Positions 19,301 through 27,258 of a stretch of 64,000 nucleotides of DNA are shown piece after piece. Within the stretch, counting starts at the first letter, position 1. Each line of letters starts with the position of its first letter. A model generated the notes under the pieces. The model was not told where the DNA came from and made no database searches. It saw only the letters and a program-made list of their open reading frames with translations. The stretch is from Thermonema lapsum (GTDB taxonomy: Bacteria; Bacteroidota; Bacteroidia; Cytophagales; Thermonemataceae): positions 186,001 through 250,000 of the forward strand of contig NZ_JAASRN010000001.1 of NCBI RefSeq assembly GCF_011761635.1, given 5' to 3'. The position numbers were made by a program, and so were the translations under genes.

Positions 19301-19479
19301 AAGAACCCTTCTTCTGACTGCACCACACGCGAAGTATGAGAAGAGGGAAGCCCCTTGTCAGTGTTCCAGTGTTCTAGTAGCAAACATTCCAAAGGAATAG
19401 AAGGAGAAAAAGATTGGGTTTGTCCTATGAATGGAAGCCAGAGAACAAGCCATATACAGATTCTTCTTGTTTGTTTCAT
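16324..19479 (-). CDS. Propeller sensor with PP2C-type (SpoIIE) phosphatase output
   Basis: 1051-residue membrane sensor. A signal peptide is followed by two-component-regulator propeller repeats to about residue 650 (WISSYDGLSRFDGE, LWIGTNEDGLY, LWVGTRWGGI and others), a Y_Y_Y domain at about 690-760 (FKYRLQGFDEEWQ, YTNLPPGNYRLEVYAAN), one membrane helix near 772-792, a short coiled coil, and a PP2C/SpoIIE domain (SGDFYWFSDV, ADCTGHGVPGAFMS, SGARHHLIAV, LFSDGYKDQFG). The metal-binding Asp residues are present. The output is therefore a serine/threonine phosphatase rather than a histidine kinase; a partner anti-sigma or STAS protein is expected but not seen nearby. Its start overlaps the DMT permease stop by 4 bp (ATGA), so the two are translationally coupled. 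Ligand unknown. Confidence 0.9.
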   Translation of the reverse strand: MKQTRRICIWLVLWLPFIGQTQSFSPSIPLECLLLEHWNTDKGLPSSHTSRVVQSEEGFLWISSYDGLSRFDGERFDVFNKKNIPELRSNIVNAIAAGMGYLWIGTNEDGLYSYKNGQFVYHGLRGRRITAIHYHNQKVYIGTQNGQLSVFNIKQETFSLDTSFADGNGAIYGILVDSNQNLWVSQNGQGVWCKSRDRWQHYTEKEGLPTNLTLRLYETGDGRIWCGSTQGIAYWNGQQFQPLPLGSSCIVHAVVEDDAGNLWFGTSVGLFRQRTHTGKIELFSFKDKNPLLNITDLCYDREGSLWISTYRDGLFRLREPKFITYTQENGFSQEGAGAVCALADGSILAGSNDGKLYLIKDLKVKPFPTRTPLPHLRIFHLLQDSQKRIFVATFYGLLVIHPNGVEQFLDKKTGLSDNAVRMLMEDRQGNLWVGTRWGGITVLDPQLRPIRRINRQEGALPSNFIMSLEQAPNGDIFIGTNDSGLVILHPDNSLQILTTDQGLGSNTVFSTLLEGDRHLWVCTTGGLSYVNLQNAKVKNYSSREGLPHDSPFDIAIDANKKVWLFTAKGIVQGNYRKLLEYMNTGSGALSWQIYYKDDGIKTDECTGAAHSLRAPDGSLWVPAHEGLIHIEASNIPTLKVPPLMHITEIEVDGKSWLPNEQQPIELAPNPQRITLYFTACSFVAPQKITFKYRLQGFDEEWQLQNHPRMVSYTNLPPGNYRLEVYAANADGQWSLQAATVSFRIQAAFYETIWFYIAIPLAFVFFVGGFYAWRIQNIERQKEELQEIVRQRTAALEDELNTTLSSIQYARLLQESSLPDVNTVRQHFPDLWRFHQPKNIISGDFYWFSDVATLPTLAVADCTGHGVPGAFMSIIGQFLLNEVLNLTKAHPLPCTMKALHDGLSSIIEKNGLQDGMEIGICQWDVSRKILYFSGARHHLIAVNSRGLHVYKGAAVAISALWSQTVEEEEFPLYAINIDEPTWFYLFSDGYKDQFGSPTGRKLGARSFYALLQRIARLSPEAQQKQIEEFFFNWKRERPQVDDVLVVGFRLTP

Positions 19480-20384
19480 GCAAAAACACTTAGTAATTCC
19501 TGATAAGCCAGCAAAAAGAGCGCAAGTAAAGAGATGAATATACCCGATTGATTGACAATGGATAGCCTTTCTCGAAAGAAGAGGACGCTGCCCGCCGTAG
19601 ATAGCAAGATAACCAATATATTGAAAATAGGAAACATAAAAGCACCGTCTTGCTTGAAGAAATCCAAGCTACGGAGCATGAAATAAAGCGAGAAAATATT
19701 GGGAAGCCCCAATACAATGCCCCCGATGAGCTCACGCATCCCGATGACACGCTCTTTTTGTGTCCACTGTTTGTATTGTACAACCAGTAAGCCAAGGATG
19801 CCGGCGGTTGCAAATACCCCTATGGTAAAAAGCGGCTGTGTTTGGGCGTTCAATTTATGAGCATTCACATAATTGAGTGTGGTGTCGATGGTACCACTCA
19901 TAAAGAAAACAGCAAACAACAATGCCAGCCCACGCCACTCTACACTTTGGGGAGTGTAGCGCGGGCGCAGCGAGCTGAGTACAATCGCAACAAAGACTAG
20001 GAACATGCCCGCGATGTTGAATGCGTCCCATTGTTTGCGTTGTTCAATTGACAAAAACAGTAGGCTGAAAATCACGGGGATAACCAATGATAGCTTGGAC
20101 GCTACCGAAGCCGCACTTACCCCTACCTTTTGGGTACTGTAAGCCATCATATAAAAGGTGGAGATGAAGCAAAAGCCCAAAAAAAGAGCAAAAGGAAGCC
20201 ATGGCAACAGCACTTCTGTTGATGCAGGCATGCTGACATCTGGCAACAAGAGAATGCCGCTGAGCGTGCACACCCAATAATTGACCACAATACCACCCAG
20301 CAGGTGTACCCTCTGCTTTTCAAAAGCTTTAAATATAAGAAACAAGCAGGCAGTAAGGCTTACGCTTAATAGAAAATCAATCAT
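19476..20384 (-). CDS. EamA/DMT superfamily permease
   Basis: 302-residue protein with ten predicted membrane helices and the two-half layout of DMT transporters. Each half starts with a helix and short loop; the second half is near 150-300 with GIVLGLPNIFSLYFMLRSLDFF and FPIFNILVILLSTAGSVLFFRERL, the latter typical of the end of EamA domains. Substrate unknown. It overlaps the downstream sensor gene by 4 bp, so the pair is probably one operon. Confidence 0.85.
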   Translation of the reverse strand: MIDFLLSVSLTACLFLIFKAFEKQRVHLLGGIVVNYWVCTLSGILLLPDVSMPASTEVLLPWLPFALFLGFCFISTFYMMAYSTQKVGVSAASVASKLSLVIPVIFSLLFLSIEQRKQWDAFNIAGMFLVFVAIVLSSLRPRYTPQSVEWRGLALLFAVFFMSGTIDTTLNYVNAHKLNAQTQPLFTIGVFATAGILGLLVVQYKQWTQKERVIGMRELIGGIVLGLPNIFSLYFMLRSLDFFKQDGAFMFPIFNILVILLSTAGSVLFFRERLSIVNQSGIFISLLALFLLAYQELLSVFA

Positions 20385-20410
20385 AGGTTTTCCCTTTCAT
20401 CGATAAAAAA

Positions 20411-20438
20411 CGTAGATGCTCTATTTTGAACATCTACG
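20411..20438 (-). terminator. Rho-independent terminator of the PiT-like gene
   Basis: CGTAGATG (20411-20418) pairs with CATCTACG (20431-20438) around a 12-base loop. Read on the minus strand the stem is followed by TTTTTT (20410-20405), 40 bases after the stop of the PiT-like gene. Confidence 0.75.
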
Positions 20439-20478
20439 CTGCGCGGAAAAATTTTAAAATATACTTAGGCTTTGCTTT

Positions 20479-21624
20479 TTAAAAAAATGTTTTGACTTCT
20501 GCCCACAAACTTGAATTGACTATCATGGCAATAATCAAAGAAACGAACAATCCTATAAAGGCAAAAAGTAAATCTTTGCCGATGAGTTTCCATGTCTTTG
20601 CCAGAGTTTTTTTCTCCGAAATCTTGATAGCAAGTTCACGACCTGCCAACAGACCCAAGAATACCCAAGTCGTACTCATGGGTATGGTGCTTGCCGTAAG
20701 TTTGTACAACAAAATGCCGGCATAAACCAAGTCAACCAAAGTGGCAGCACGTGTATCGGCTATTTCTGTTTTTTCATCTACAATCTCTTGGATGCGGTCG
20801 CCGCGCAGGTAGAACAACAAGCCTAACCCTCCGAAGATAATTCCGGCAAACAATAAAAACTCGCTAAAGTTTAAGTGTCTCGGCAAATACACCGCTATAT
20901 TGGCGGCATCCTGCATGAGCCATACAGCCCAAAGCGCACCGCTGGTGAGCCATTGCGCCACCACCCATACTGGATGTGGGTGCCCTGTGAACCACTTCTT
21001 AGTTTGGCGGTGGATGACCATCCACACGACAATGGCAATGCCAAAAGCCAGCAGATAACCGCCCACACTCTTAATAAACACTTCGCTGATGCCCGAACTG
21101 CTGGCGGTAAAGGCACTCAGCAGCAAGAAGGTAGTCGATACTGGCATTTTCATGCGTGTGAGTATAAGCAAGAAGATAGGGGCTGCCAGTTGAACGAAAG
21201 AGAAAGCTGTGGGCTGTGGAAACAACAACTCGCCTGTTTTCTTATCTACCGACATTAAGCGTTGATAAGACACGTCGCCATCATAAATGAGCCAGCCTAT
21301 GGTCATGGTAATCAAAAAAATCCCCCCTATGTAAAGCCAAAGTATCCACCAGGGGCGTTCTTTATTAGAGGCAATGAATGTTCCTATGGTTTGTATGCTA
21401 TCATTGGCAACAGCAGAATAGGCAGCAATAAAAAAGCCGAACCATGCGGCGGCTACAGGATGAGGATGCAACACATAAGCCAAGGCAAATAACAGAACGC
21501 ATACCAAGATGAAGATACGTTCACGGCGCCACGCTTTGCGTAAACGGACTGCCCGGCGGGCACGCGCCATGTCAGTTGTCGAACGGGAAGTTGGGATGGA
21601 AGATTCTAAATTGTGCACTTGCAT
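20479..21624 (-). CDS. PiT-family inorganic phosphate transporter-like protein
   Basis: 381-residue membrane protein with about nine to ten helices. The two PiT half-motifs can be recognised in divergent form: VANDSIQTIGTFI near 72-84 and MQDAANIAVYLPR near 245-257, each followed later by MPVSTTFLLL or IPMSTTWVFLGL. PiT proteins carry phosphate with H+ or Na+, and a divergent Bacteroidota branch is likely here. The N-terminal 35 residues are basic and polar; the ATG at 21570 (MARARRAVR) is an alternative start. It diverges from the DUF2279 gene, with about 100 bp between the preferred starts. Confidence 0.8.
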   Translation of the reverse strand: MQVHNLESSIPTSRSTTDMARARRAVRLRKAWRRERIFILVCVLLFALAYVLHPHPVAAAWFGFFIAAYSAVANDSIQTIGTFIASNKERPWWILWLYIGGIFLITMTIGWLIYDGDVSYQRLMSVDKKTGELLFPQPTAFSFVQLAAPIFLLILTRMKMPVSTTFLLLSAFTASSSGISEVFIKSVGGYLLAFGIAIVVWMVIHRQTKKWFTGHPHPVWVVAQWLTSGALWAVWLMQDAANIAVYLPRHLNFSEFLLFAGIIFGGLGLLFYLRGDRIQEIVDEKTEIADTRAATLVDLVYAGILLYKLTASTIPMSTTWVFLGLLAGRELAIKISEKKTLAKTWKLIGKDLLFAFIGLFVSLIIAMIVNSSLWAEVKTFF

Positions 21625-21724
21625 ACGAGCAAAATTTATGCAATATTACTCAGATTTTGCGGACTATTCAAACCGGCATTGCCGTGGCTTTCGTGATTCA
21701 GTTTTTTCTTTACACCTTCTGCTT

Positions 21725-22603
21725 ATGCTTTATCGCCTGCTTCTTTTTTTAGTGATACCTCATCTTGTTTTTGCACAAAAAGCAGCAAGCCTGCCGGATA
21801 GCTGCGCAAAAAGACGAAAGACTTTTTTATTACTTGCTGGCGGGGGCTATGCTGCCGGCATGAGTACTTTGGGTTATGCATGGTATAGGCAGCAAGGCAT
21901 GGTAGGCTTTTCCTTCTTCAACGATGCTCCCCAGTGGATGGGCATGGATAAAGCTGGGCACGCCTTTACAGCTTTTTACTTGGCAGAAAATGCAGCAGTA
22001 GCTTTGCGGCAGTTGTGCTATTCTCCGCAAGAAGTCCGTAATAGGTCAGCTTTGCTTTCTTGGGCAGCCATGTTGCCTATAGAAATACTGGATGGCTTCT
22101 CACCGGCATACGGTTTCTCGTGGGCAGATGCGGGGGCTAACTTGTCCGGCGCATTCCTTTATTGGCTGCAAAGCAGACAGGGGCAGGTCGTTGTACGTCC
22201 AAAATATTCATTTCACCCTTCGCCTTATGCTGCCTTGCGTCCGGAGGTCTTAGGCAACAGCATAAGTGAGCAATGGTTGAAAGACTACAATGGACAAACC
22301 TATTGGCTTTCGTTTGATTGGCAGGCTGTGTTTTTGCGTCGCCCTTTGCCTTTGCCCATAACCTTAGCGGCGGGCTATGGTGCCGAAGAAATGGTATATG
22401 CCCGCAGGGAGGAGAACCTGCGAGCAGGCTTCCGTCCATATGCCCAATTGTATTTTAGTATAGACATGGAGTGGAGTCGTGTGCCTACTTCAAAGCCTTG
22501 GTTGCGTACTGCGTTTCGTTTTTTGAACATGATAAAAATCCCGGCACCGGCACTGGCTTGGGATGAGCGGCATGGGTGGCAATGGCATTGGCTTTACTTT
22601 TAG
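21725..22603 (+). CDS. DUF2279 family protein (YfiM-like)
   Basis: The frame is open from 21509, but its first 72 codons overlap the divergent PiT-like gene. The ATG at 21725 gives a signal peptide (MLYRLLLFLVIPHLVFA) and a 292-residue envelope protein. The core FFNDAPQWMGMDKAGHAFTA with YLAENAA, then EILDGFSPAYGFSWADAGANLSG, matches DUF2279; in this family the DKxGH and D...GFSxxD segments form conserved polar clusters. The function is not known. It converges on the ABC ATPase gene with a 4 bp overlap. Confidence 0.82.
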   Translation: MLYRLLLFLVIPHLVFAQKAASLPDSCAKRRKTFLLLAGGGYAAGMSTLGYAWYRQQGMVGFSFFNDAPQWMGMDKAGHAFTAFYLAENAAVALRQLCYSPQEVRNRSALLSWAAMLPIEILDGFSPAYGFSWADAGANLSGAFLYWLQSRQGQVVVRPKYSFHPSPYAALRPEVLGNSISEQWLKDYNGQTYWLSFDWQAVFLRRPLPLPITLAAGYGAEEMVYARREENLRAGFRPYAQLYFSIDMEWSRVPTSKPWLRTAFRFLNMIKIPAPALAWDERHGWQWHWLYF

Positions 22604-23601
22604 TGAGTGCTGCAACCCATGTTCTTGAGTGCTTCGTGGAGTGAAAGCCAGTCGTAATACTGTGTACGTTTTTCGCGCGTTTCTATTTGCCAGCAACTGT
22701 CGGTCGAGCAGTAAATTTGTATGTCAGCACCTGACGGAGAAGTAGCAGCCTGCCAACCCAAGCGCTCCAGCAGGTGGCGGGTCCATGCTTTGTAGGGGTG
22801 CTCGCTGCCGTGTAGAAAGTAAGTGCCGCATGCTGCTTGCGGAATATAGCGCATGCCAATCGGGTCAAGCTGCTGCCCTGATTCTGCAAAGAGCATATCG
22901 AAATAGCCATGAGCGCCCAGTTCTTCGGCTATGCCGCTGACCAAGCGTCCGTCGGGCAGAAGCAGCCACAAAACATCACAAAACTGCATAGCCATAGATA
23001 GCTCATGGGTAGAAAACAAAATACCTTTTTGCTGTTGCCTGCAAAGTTCTTTCAATAGCTTGAGTAAGCTATGGCGAGCGGGCAAGTCCAAGTAGGTAGT
23101 GGGCTCGTCTAGAAGGATGAAAGGGGTAGCCTGTACTAAGGTGCGGGCAAGCATCACCTTTTGTTGTTGCCCGTCGCTCAACTGCTCGAAATACTTGTCT
23201 TTGAGCGAGAGCGCTCCACACTGAGCCAAGGCACGCTCTATTTGGCTGCGCTGATGAGACGAAAGCTGCCACATATCCATGAAGGAGGAGTGAGGGTACA
23301 AACCGAAGCTCACCAGCTCCCATACACGCAAGTAGGGCGTAGAAGGGTGATGGGTCAATATAATGCTGATGTAGCGGGCGCGTTCACGGGCATGCATACT
23401 GCTGAGTGGGCGCCCCTGTATGCTAATTTCACCAGCAAGCGGCGGCAGTAAGCCCCCCAACGTCTTGATGAGTGTAGATTTACCGCCACCATTGGGCGAG
23501 ATGAGTCCTATTAGTTTGCCTTTGGGCAATTGAAAACGAAGCCCTTTAAAAAGAACATTTTTTTTATTGTAACCAATGCTCAGGTCATGTGCTTCAATCA
23601 T
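22600..23601 (-). CDS. ABC transporter ATP-binding protein, FecE/HmuV type, with C-terminal extension
   Basis: 333 residues. The ATPase domain (about 1-215) is complete: Walker A SPNGGGKST near 36-44, signature LSDGQQQKVMLART, Walker B FILLDEPTTYLD, and the H-loop STHELSMAM. The layout matches ATPases of iron-siderophore or heme importers. A further ~115 residues with four cysteines (CGTYF, YCSTDSCW, MGCSTH) follow and do not look like a transporter part. No permease or binding protein is nearby. It overlaps ispF by 4 bp (ATGA), so the two are cotranscribed. Confidence 0.88.
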   Translation of the reverse strand: MIEAHDLSIGYNKKNVLFKGLRFQLPKGKLIGLISPNGGGKSTLIKTLGGLLPPLAGEISIQGRPLSSMHARERARYISIILTHHPSTPYLRVWELVSFGLYPHSSFMDMWQLSSHQRSQIERALAQCGALSLKDKYFEQLSDGQQQKVMLARTLVQATPFILLDEPTTYLDLPARHSLLKLLKELCRQQQKGILFSTHELSMAMQFCDVLWLLLPDGRLVSGIAEELGAHGYFDMLFAESGQQLDPIGMRYIPQAACGTYFLHGSEHPYKAWTRHLLERLGWQAATSPSGADIQIYCSTDSCWQIETREKRTQYYDWLSLHEALKNMGCSTH

Positions 23602-24086
23602 GCTTGTTTTTTATGTATGAGTGCTACTGCCAAGGCACTGATACCCTCTTCGCGTCCGACGAAGCCCAGTTTTTCGGTAGTTGTTGCTTTCACAGACACC
23701 TGCGATATGTCTATACCCATGACTTGTGCCAGACACTCGCGCATAGCAGGAATATACGGTTTTATCTTGGGGCGTTGCAGGCATACGGTAGCGTCCACAT
23801 TGCCAATGGCGTAGCCTTCGTTTTGTAAAAGCTCTACTACAACTTTCAATAGCTTTTTGCTGTCTATACCTTTGTAAGCGGGGTCAGTATCAGGAAAATG
23901 CGTGCCTATATCACCCAAAGCGGCGGCGCCCAGCAGTGCATCACAAATGGCATGAATGAGTACATCGGCATCGGAGTGCCCCTCAGAGCCTACGTGGTGA
24001 GGTACTTCAATACCACCAATCATCAAAGGGTAGCCTTCCTTCAGGCGGTGAACGTCATAGCCTTGACCTATCCGGATGTTTATCAT
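23598..24086 (-). CDS. ispF: 2-C-methyl-D-erythritol 2,4-cyclodiphosphate synthase
   Basis: MEP isoprenoid pathway enzyme (162 aa from the ATG at 24086). Motifs: GQGYDVHRL with the metal Asp and His, GHSDADVLIHAICDALLGAAALGDIG, and HFPDTDP. The C-terminal KATTTEKLGFVGREEGISA is also typical. The frame continues to an ATG at 24107, but a promoter -7 element overlaps that codon, and MINIRIGQGYDVH is the normal N-terminus. It overlaps the ABC ATPase gene by 4 bp. Confidence 0.96.
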   Translation of the reverse strand: MINIRIGQGYDVHRLKEGYPLMIGGIEVPHHVGSEGHSDADVLIHAICDALLGAAALGDIGTHFPDTDPAYKGIDSKKLLKVVVELLQNEGYAIGNVDATVCLQRPKIKPYIPAMRECLAQVMGIDISQVSVKATTTEKLGFVGREEGISALAVALIHKKQA

Positions 24087-24104
24087 AGCAAATGAGTTTT
24101 GCAG

Positions 24105-24112
24105 CAAAACTA
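24105..24112 (-). promoter_or_regulatory. Probable -7 promoter element of ispF
   Basis: On the minus strand this reads TAGTTTTG, a full match to TAnnTTTG, 18 bases before the preferred ispF ATG. No convincing TTTG lies at the usual distance upstream, so the promoter call rests on the -7 element and its position. Confidence 0.4.
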
Positions 24113-24196
24113 ATGAATGATGAGCAATATCATTGTATGCCTATGAGCTAATTTCTTTTTTTGCTTTTACTAATGAGTCATTGCGTAGTAAGTCTT

Positions 24197-25576
24197 ATGA
24201 CACAAGTAGCTTCTTCACTGATTCGCAAATATGCTGTTCCCGGACCTCGTTATACGAGCTATCCTACTGTGCCTTTTTGGGAGAACAACTTGAATAAAAC
24301 GCAGTGGAAAGAGGCAGTAGGACAGCGCTTCCTTGAAGAAAATGAAAAACGGGGCATAAGCATCTATATTCACTTGCCTTATTGCGAAAGCCTGTGTACT
24401 TACTGTGGGTGCAACAAACGCATTACCAAAAATCACAGGGTAGAGCGCCCTTACATAGAGGCACTGCTCAAAGAATGGGCGTTGTATGTAGATTTGTTTC
24501 AATCAACCCCGAAAGTAAGGGAAATACATTTGGGAGGCGGCACGCCCACGTTCTTTAGCCCTGCTCATTTGCGCATGCTCATCGAGGGCATCTTATCTTC
24601 TACCCGCTTGATGCCCGATGCCGTATTGAGCTTTGAGGCGCACCCTGCCAGCACCACGCTTGAACATCTGCTTGAGCTGTATGCTTTGGGATTTCGACGT
24701 TTGAGTTTAGGCATTCAGGACTTCGAGGCGGAAGTACAAAAGACAATCCACCGCATACAGTCCTATGAACAAGTGGAAAAGGTAGTACAGCAAGCCCGAG
24801 GCATCGGTTATGAATCCATTAACTTCGATTTGATTTACGGCTTGCCCAAGCAGACTTTGCATTCGATTGCGCGCACCATTGAACAAGTAGAACAGCTGAA
24901 GCCCGACCGCATCGCTTGGTATGCCTATGCCCATGTACCTTGGATGATGCCCTCGCAACGAAGCTTCGAGCAGTGGCTGCCTTCGCCAGAAGAAAAATTG
25001 TCATTTTATGAGTTTGGAAAGCAGCGCTTAGCGGAAGCCGGCTATCACGACATAGGCATGGACCACTTTGCGCTGCCTCACGATGCGCTATTCAAAGCCT
25101 ACGAAAGCGGGCAGCTGCATCGCAACTTTATGGGTTATACAGCAGTAGACACGCGTTTATTGATAGGCTTGGGAGCTTCTTCTATTGGAGATGCTTGGGG
25201 GGCTTTTGCTCAAAATGAAAAGAAAGTAGAAGATTACAAAAAGGCAGTGGAGGCAGGCAACCTGCCTATAGTGCGTGGTCATCGGCTGACGGCAAAAGAC
25301 TTGTTGATTAGGCAAAACATTTTGGACTTAATGTGCCGCTACCGCACTATCATAGACAAAGAAGCGCTGGGAGAAGCCGATAGCCACACCATCATGGAGG
25401 CAATGCAGCCGCTTCTTGCCGATGGCTTAGTAGAAATAAAGCTACATGATGCTCATAGGACAACCATAGAAGTGAAGCCAAGCGGGAAGCCCTTCATTCG
25501 GAACATATGTATGGCTTTTGACTTGCGCTTACACCGCAAGCAGCAGAAAGAGCATCTCTTTTCTTCTACGGTATAG
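24197..25576 (+). CDS. hemN: Oxygen-independent coproporphyrinogen III oxidase
   Basis: Radical SAM enzyme of heme synthesis, 459 residues from the ATG at 24197, the length of E. coli HemN. The N-terminus has PGPRYTSYPT, then YIHLPYCESLCTYCGC with cluster cysteines at about 63, 67 and 70 and a further Cys at 72. HLGGGTPTFF, the SLGIQDFE segment and a C-terminal HemN domain follow. The frame opens at 24161, but the extra 12 residues (MLLLMSHCVVSL) are not family-like. It diverges from ispF. Confidence 0.95.
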   Translation: MTQVASSLIRKYAVPGPRYTSYPTVPFWENNLNKTQWKEAVGQRFLEENEKRGISIYIHLPYCESLCTYCGCNKRITKNHRVERPYIEALLKEWALYVDLFQSTPKVREIHLGGGTPTFFSPAHLRMLIEGILSSTRLMPDAVLSFEAHPASTTLEHLLELYALGFRRLSLGIQDFEAEVQKTIHRIQSYEQVEKVVQQARGIGYESINFDLIYGLPKQTLHSIARTIEQVEQLKPDRIAWYAYAHVPWMMPSQRSFEQWLPSPEEKLSFYEFGKQRLAEAGYHDIGMDHFALPHDALFKAYESGQLHRNFMGYTAVDTRLLIGLGASSIGDAWGAFAQNEKKVEDYKKAVEAGNLPIVRGHRLTAKDLLIRQNILDLMCRYRTIIDKEALGEADSHTIMEAMQPLLADGLVEIKLHDAHRTTIEVKPSGKPFIRNICMAFDLRLHRKQQKEHLFSSTV

Positions 25577-25583
25577 CAGCTGT

Positions 25584-26471
25584 TTAATCCAGAAGGTGCA
25601 TATTGAGCAAATCGTAATAACGATGGTCAAGCACTTCTTCGAATTGATAGCTGAAGAGCAGATGAGGCGGGCGCCCACTGAAACGCAAATCTTTGACGTA
25701 TTTGCGTAATATCTCTATCGACTTGGCAGAGGGGCTTATCTCGCCATACAGGAGGATGGGCGTTCCGTGGGGGGGCATTTGTAGTTCGTCTAAGGCAAAG
25801 AGGGTGAAATACACGAAATCCTCAGGCGTAAATATCGGAAACTGATTGATAAGCTTTACTTGCCCTCCCTTGACGGCTATGATGAGCAAGTACTTGGTTT
25901 CACCGTACACATGCAAGCCGTTTTCGGGCAAATTGCCTAAGGCTGTATCGCGCATGATGGCTTCTGCAAATACATGAGCTTGATGATAGATGCTTACACT
26001 TTGGTTCAGGTAGTTATTTTGCAGATAGCTGGCTACGTCACTGGAGGCTTTGAAGATACAAAATGCCCCCAATGCGTTAGATTCTGCAAAACGTGTGGTA
26101 TCATTTTCCAGAAGAGCTTCGGTATCGATAGCATGCTGAAGGTATTCGTCGCAGCGATACATATCGAATAATCCGGCAGGAACCCATGTGAAAGGAGTGG
26201 CACGAAATGCCAGCTGCACTTTCGCCCAGTAGCCAGCTTTTAATAAGTTGTGCCTTTCGTAGAGTTCTTGAATCGCTTTGAGCAGTTCGTCCTCTGTGTA
26301 AATGTTTGAGCCCCGGTAGTCTTCCAATAACAGGCATCTCGACTTATGGACATCGACAGCGCAAAAGCGTATAGTACGCCGGCTCACCATGATAGATAGT
26401 GTATATTCTGACAGCCGGTTGATGTCTAATTCTGCATCTTGTATTTTGTGAGCTGGTTTGTCGAAAATCAT
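25584..26471 (-). CDS. DUF3822 family protein, actin-like fold suspected
   Basis: 295 residues from the ATG at 26471 (the frame extends to 26519). The core resembles DUF3822: LSIMVSRRTIRFCAVD near the N-terminus, then FRATPFTWVPAGLF, a middle section with VSIYHQAHVFAEA, and a C-terminal NQFPIFTPEDFVYFTLFALDELQM. The repeating beta-strand pattern resembles PilM/GspL-type actin folds, which is an inference. Function unknown. It lies 100 bp downstream of the pilin-like gene on the same strand with a terminator-like hairpin between them, and converges with hemN. Confidence 0.8.
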   Translation of the reverse strand: MIFDKPAHKIQDAELDINRLSEYTLSIMVSRRTIRFCAVDVHKSRCLLLEDYRGSNIYTEDELLKAIQELYERHNLLKAGYWAKVQLAFRATPFTWVPAGLFDMYRCDEYLQHAIDTEALLENDTTRFAESNALGAFCIFKASSDVASYLQNNYLNQSVSIYHQAHVFAEAIMRDTALGNLPENGLHVYGETKYLLIIAVKGGQVKLINQFPIFTPEDFVYFTLFALDELQMPPHGTPILLYGEISPSAKSIEILRKYVKDLRFSGRPPHLLFSYQFEEVLDHRYYDLLNMHLLD

Positions 26472-26527
26472 GGATGCTTTTTTATGGAAAAAGATAATAA
26501 GCAAATAGCATAATAACAAATAAGTAA

Positions 26528-26548
26528 GCCCCTTCCAAGTGAAGGGGC
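26528..26548 (-). terminator. Hairpin terminator of the pilin-like gene
   Basis: GCCCCTTC (26528-26535), loop CAAGT, GAAGGGGC (26541-26548): a perfect 8 bp stem, 23 bases after the stop of the upstream minus-strand gene. The following T content is modest, so termination may be partial. Confidence 0.6.
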
Positions 26549-26571
26549 AGGGAGTTATGATTGCTTTGGTT

Positions 26572-27198
26572 TTAGAATTCCCAAGTACCTTTGGTGGTCA
26601 ACTCGCTTTGTGAACCAAAAGCCAAGACCGGTTTTGTACCTTTTTTACGTGTGGGGTTTTCAGGATTGGGGTCTGCCACGTATATCAAGCAAATGATGTT
26701 GCCGAAGTTTTCGGTTTGACCTACGTAGAGAAAGAAGCTATCGGCTTTGGCTGCTTGATTGGTAGCTGTTGTTTCTTCGTCCGGAACGTAGCCTGTTACC
26801 TCTTGAATAGTCGGACGCAGGGGCAGGCGAGCGATTTCTTCCTTGCTCATCCCTTTGAGCAGAGAGTCACGCACAGCCATCACCGACAAGGTGTCGTAGG
26901 TAACAATTACAGAGTCATTGCCCAAGTCTTCTTCACGCTTGGATATGTTATAGAGTGAATCTTCCAATGCAAACTTAAGCAGTTTTTCCCAAGAGGTAGC
27001 GTAGCAGCCATATTTGGCATAGTAGGCTTGTTGTAATTTACGTATGACTTCTAGCTTCTTGATAATAACTTCTTCGGTGCGTTCTATGTTGCGTTTTTCT
27101 TCTATAGGTTTACGCACAGTGTTGTAGATTTGAAAAGAAAGGAAGAAGGCAACTACAAATAAAACGCTTGTGAGTATCCAGATAGTCGTTTTGTTCAT
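26572..27198 (-). CDS. Uncharacterised single-TM protein with pilin-like N-terminus
   Basis: 208 residues. A membrane helix (about 6-27, ILTSVLFVVAFFLSFQIYN) continues into a long amphipathic helix with VIRKLQQAYYAKYGCYATSW, the pattern seen in pseudopilins where the helix ends at a small Tyr-rich domain. It lacks a prepilin peptidase site (no GFTLxE), so true pilin processing is unlikely. The C-terminal domain (about 85-208) is extracytoplasmic by this topology. Families of this layout occur across Bacteroidota, without known function. It has a TTTG-N17-TATTTTTG promoter and precedes the DUF3822 gene. Confidence 0.6.
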   Translation of the reverse strand: MNKTTIWILTSVLFVVAFFLSFQIYNTVRKPIEEKRNIERTEEVIIKKLEVIRKLQQAYYAKYGCYATSWEKLLKFALEDSLYNISKREEDLGNDSVIVTYDTLSVMAVRDSLLKGMSKEEIARLPLRPTIQEVTGYVPDEETTATNQAAKADSFFLYVGQTENFGNIICLIYVADPNPENPTRKKGTKPVLAFGSQSELTTKGTWEF

Positions 27199-27229
27199 TG
27201 CTTTTGTTGTTTAACTGGTTTATCTGCTT

Positions 27230-27258
27230 CAAAAATACAAAAAATAAGAAATAGCAAA
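27230..27258 (-). promoter_or_regulatory. Promoter of the pilin-like gene
   Basis: On the minus strand TTTG (27258-27255), a 17-base spacer and TATTTTTG (27237-27230) match the Bacteroidota consensus. The -7 box lies 31 bases before the ATG at 27198. The upstream end overlaps the terminator of the MltD-like gene. Confidence 0.55.

Noticed and set aside
21509-21724. Longer start for the DUF2279 protein
   Set aside because: It overlaps the divergent PiT-like gene and would hide the signal peptide; the ATG at 21725 fits better.
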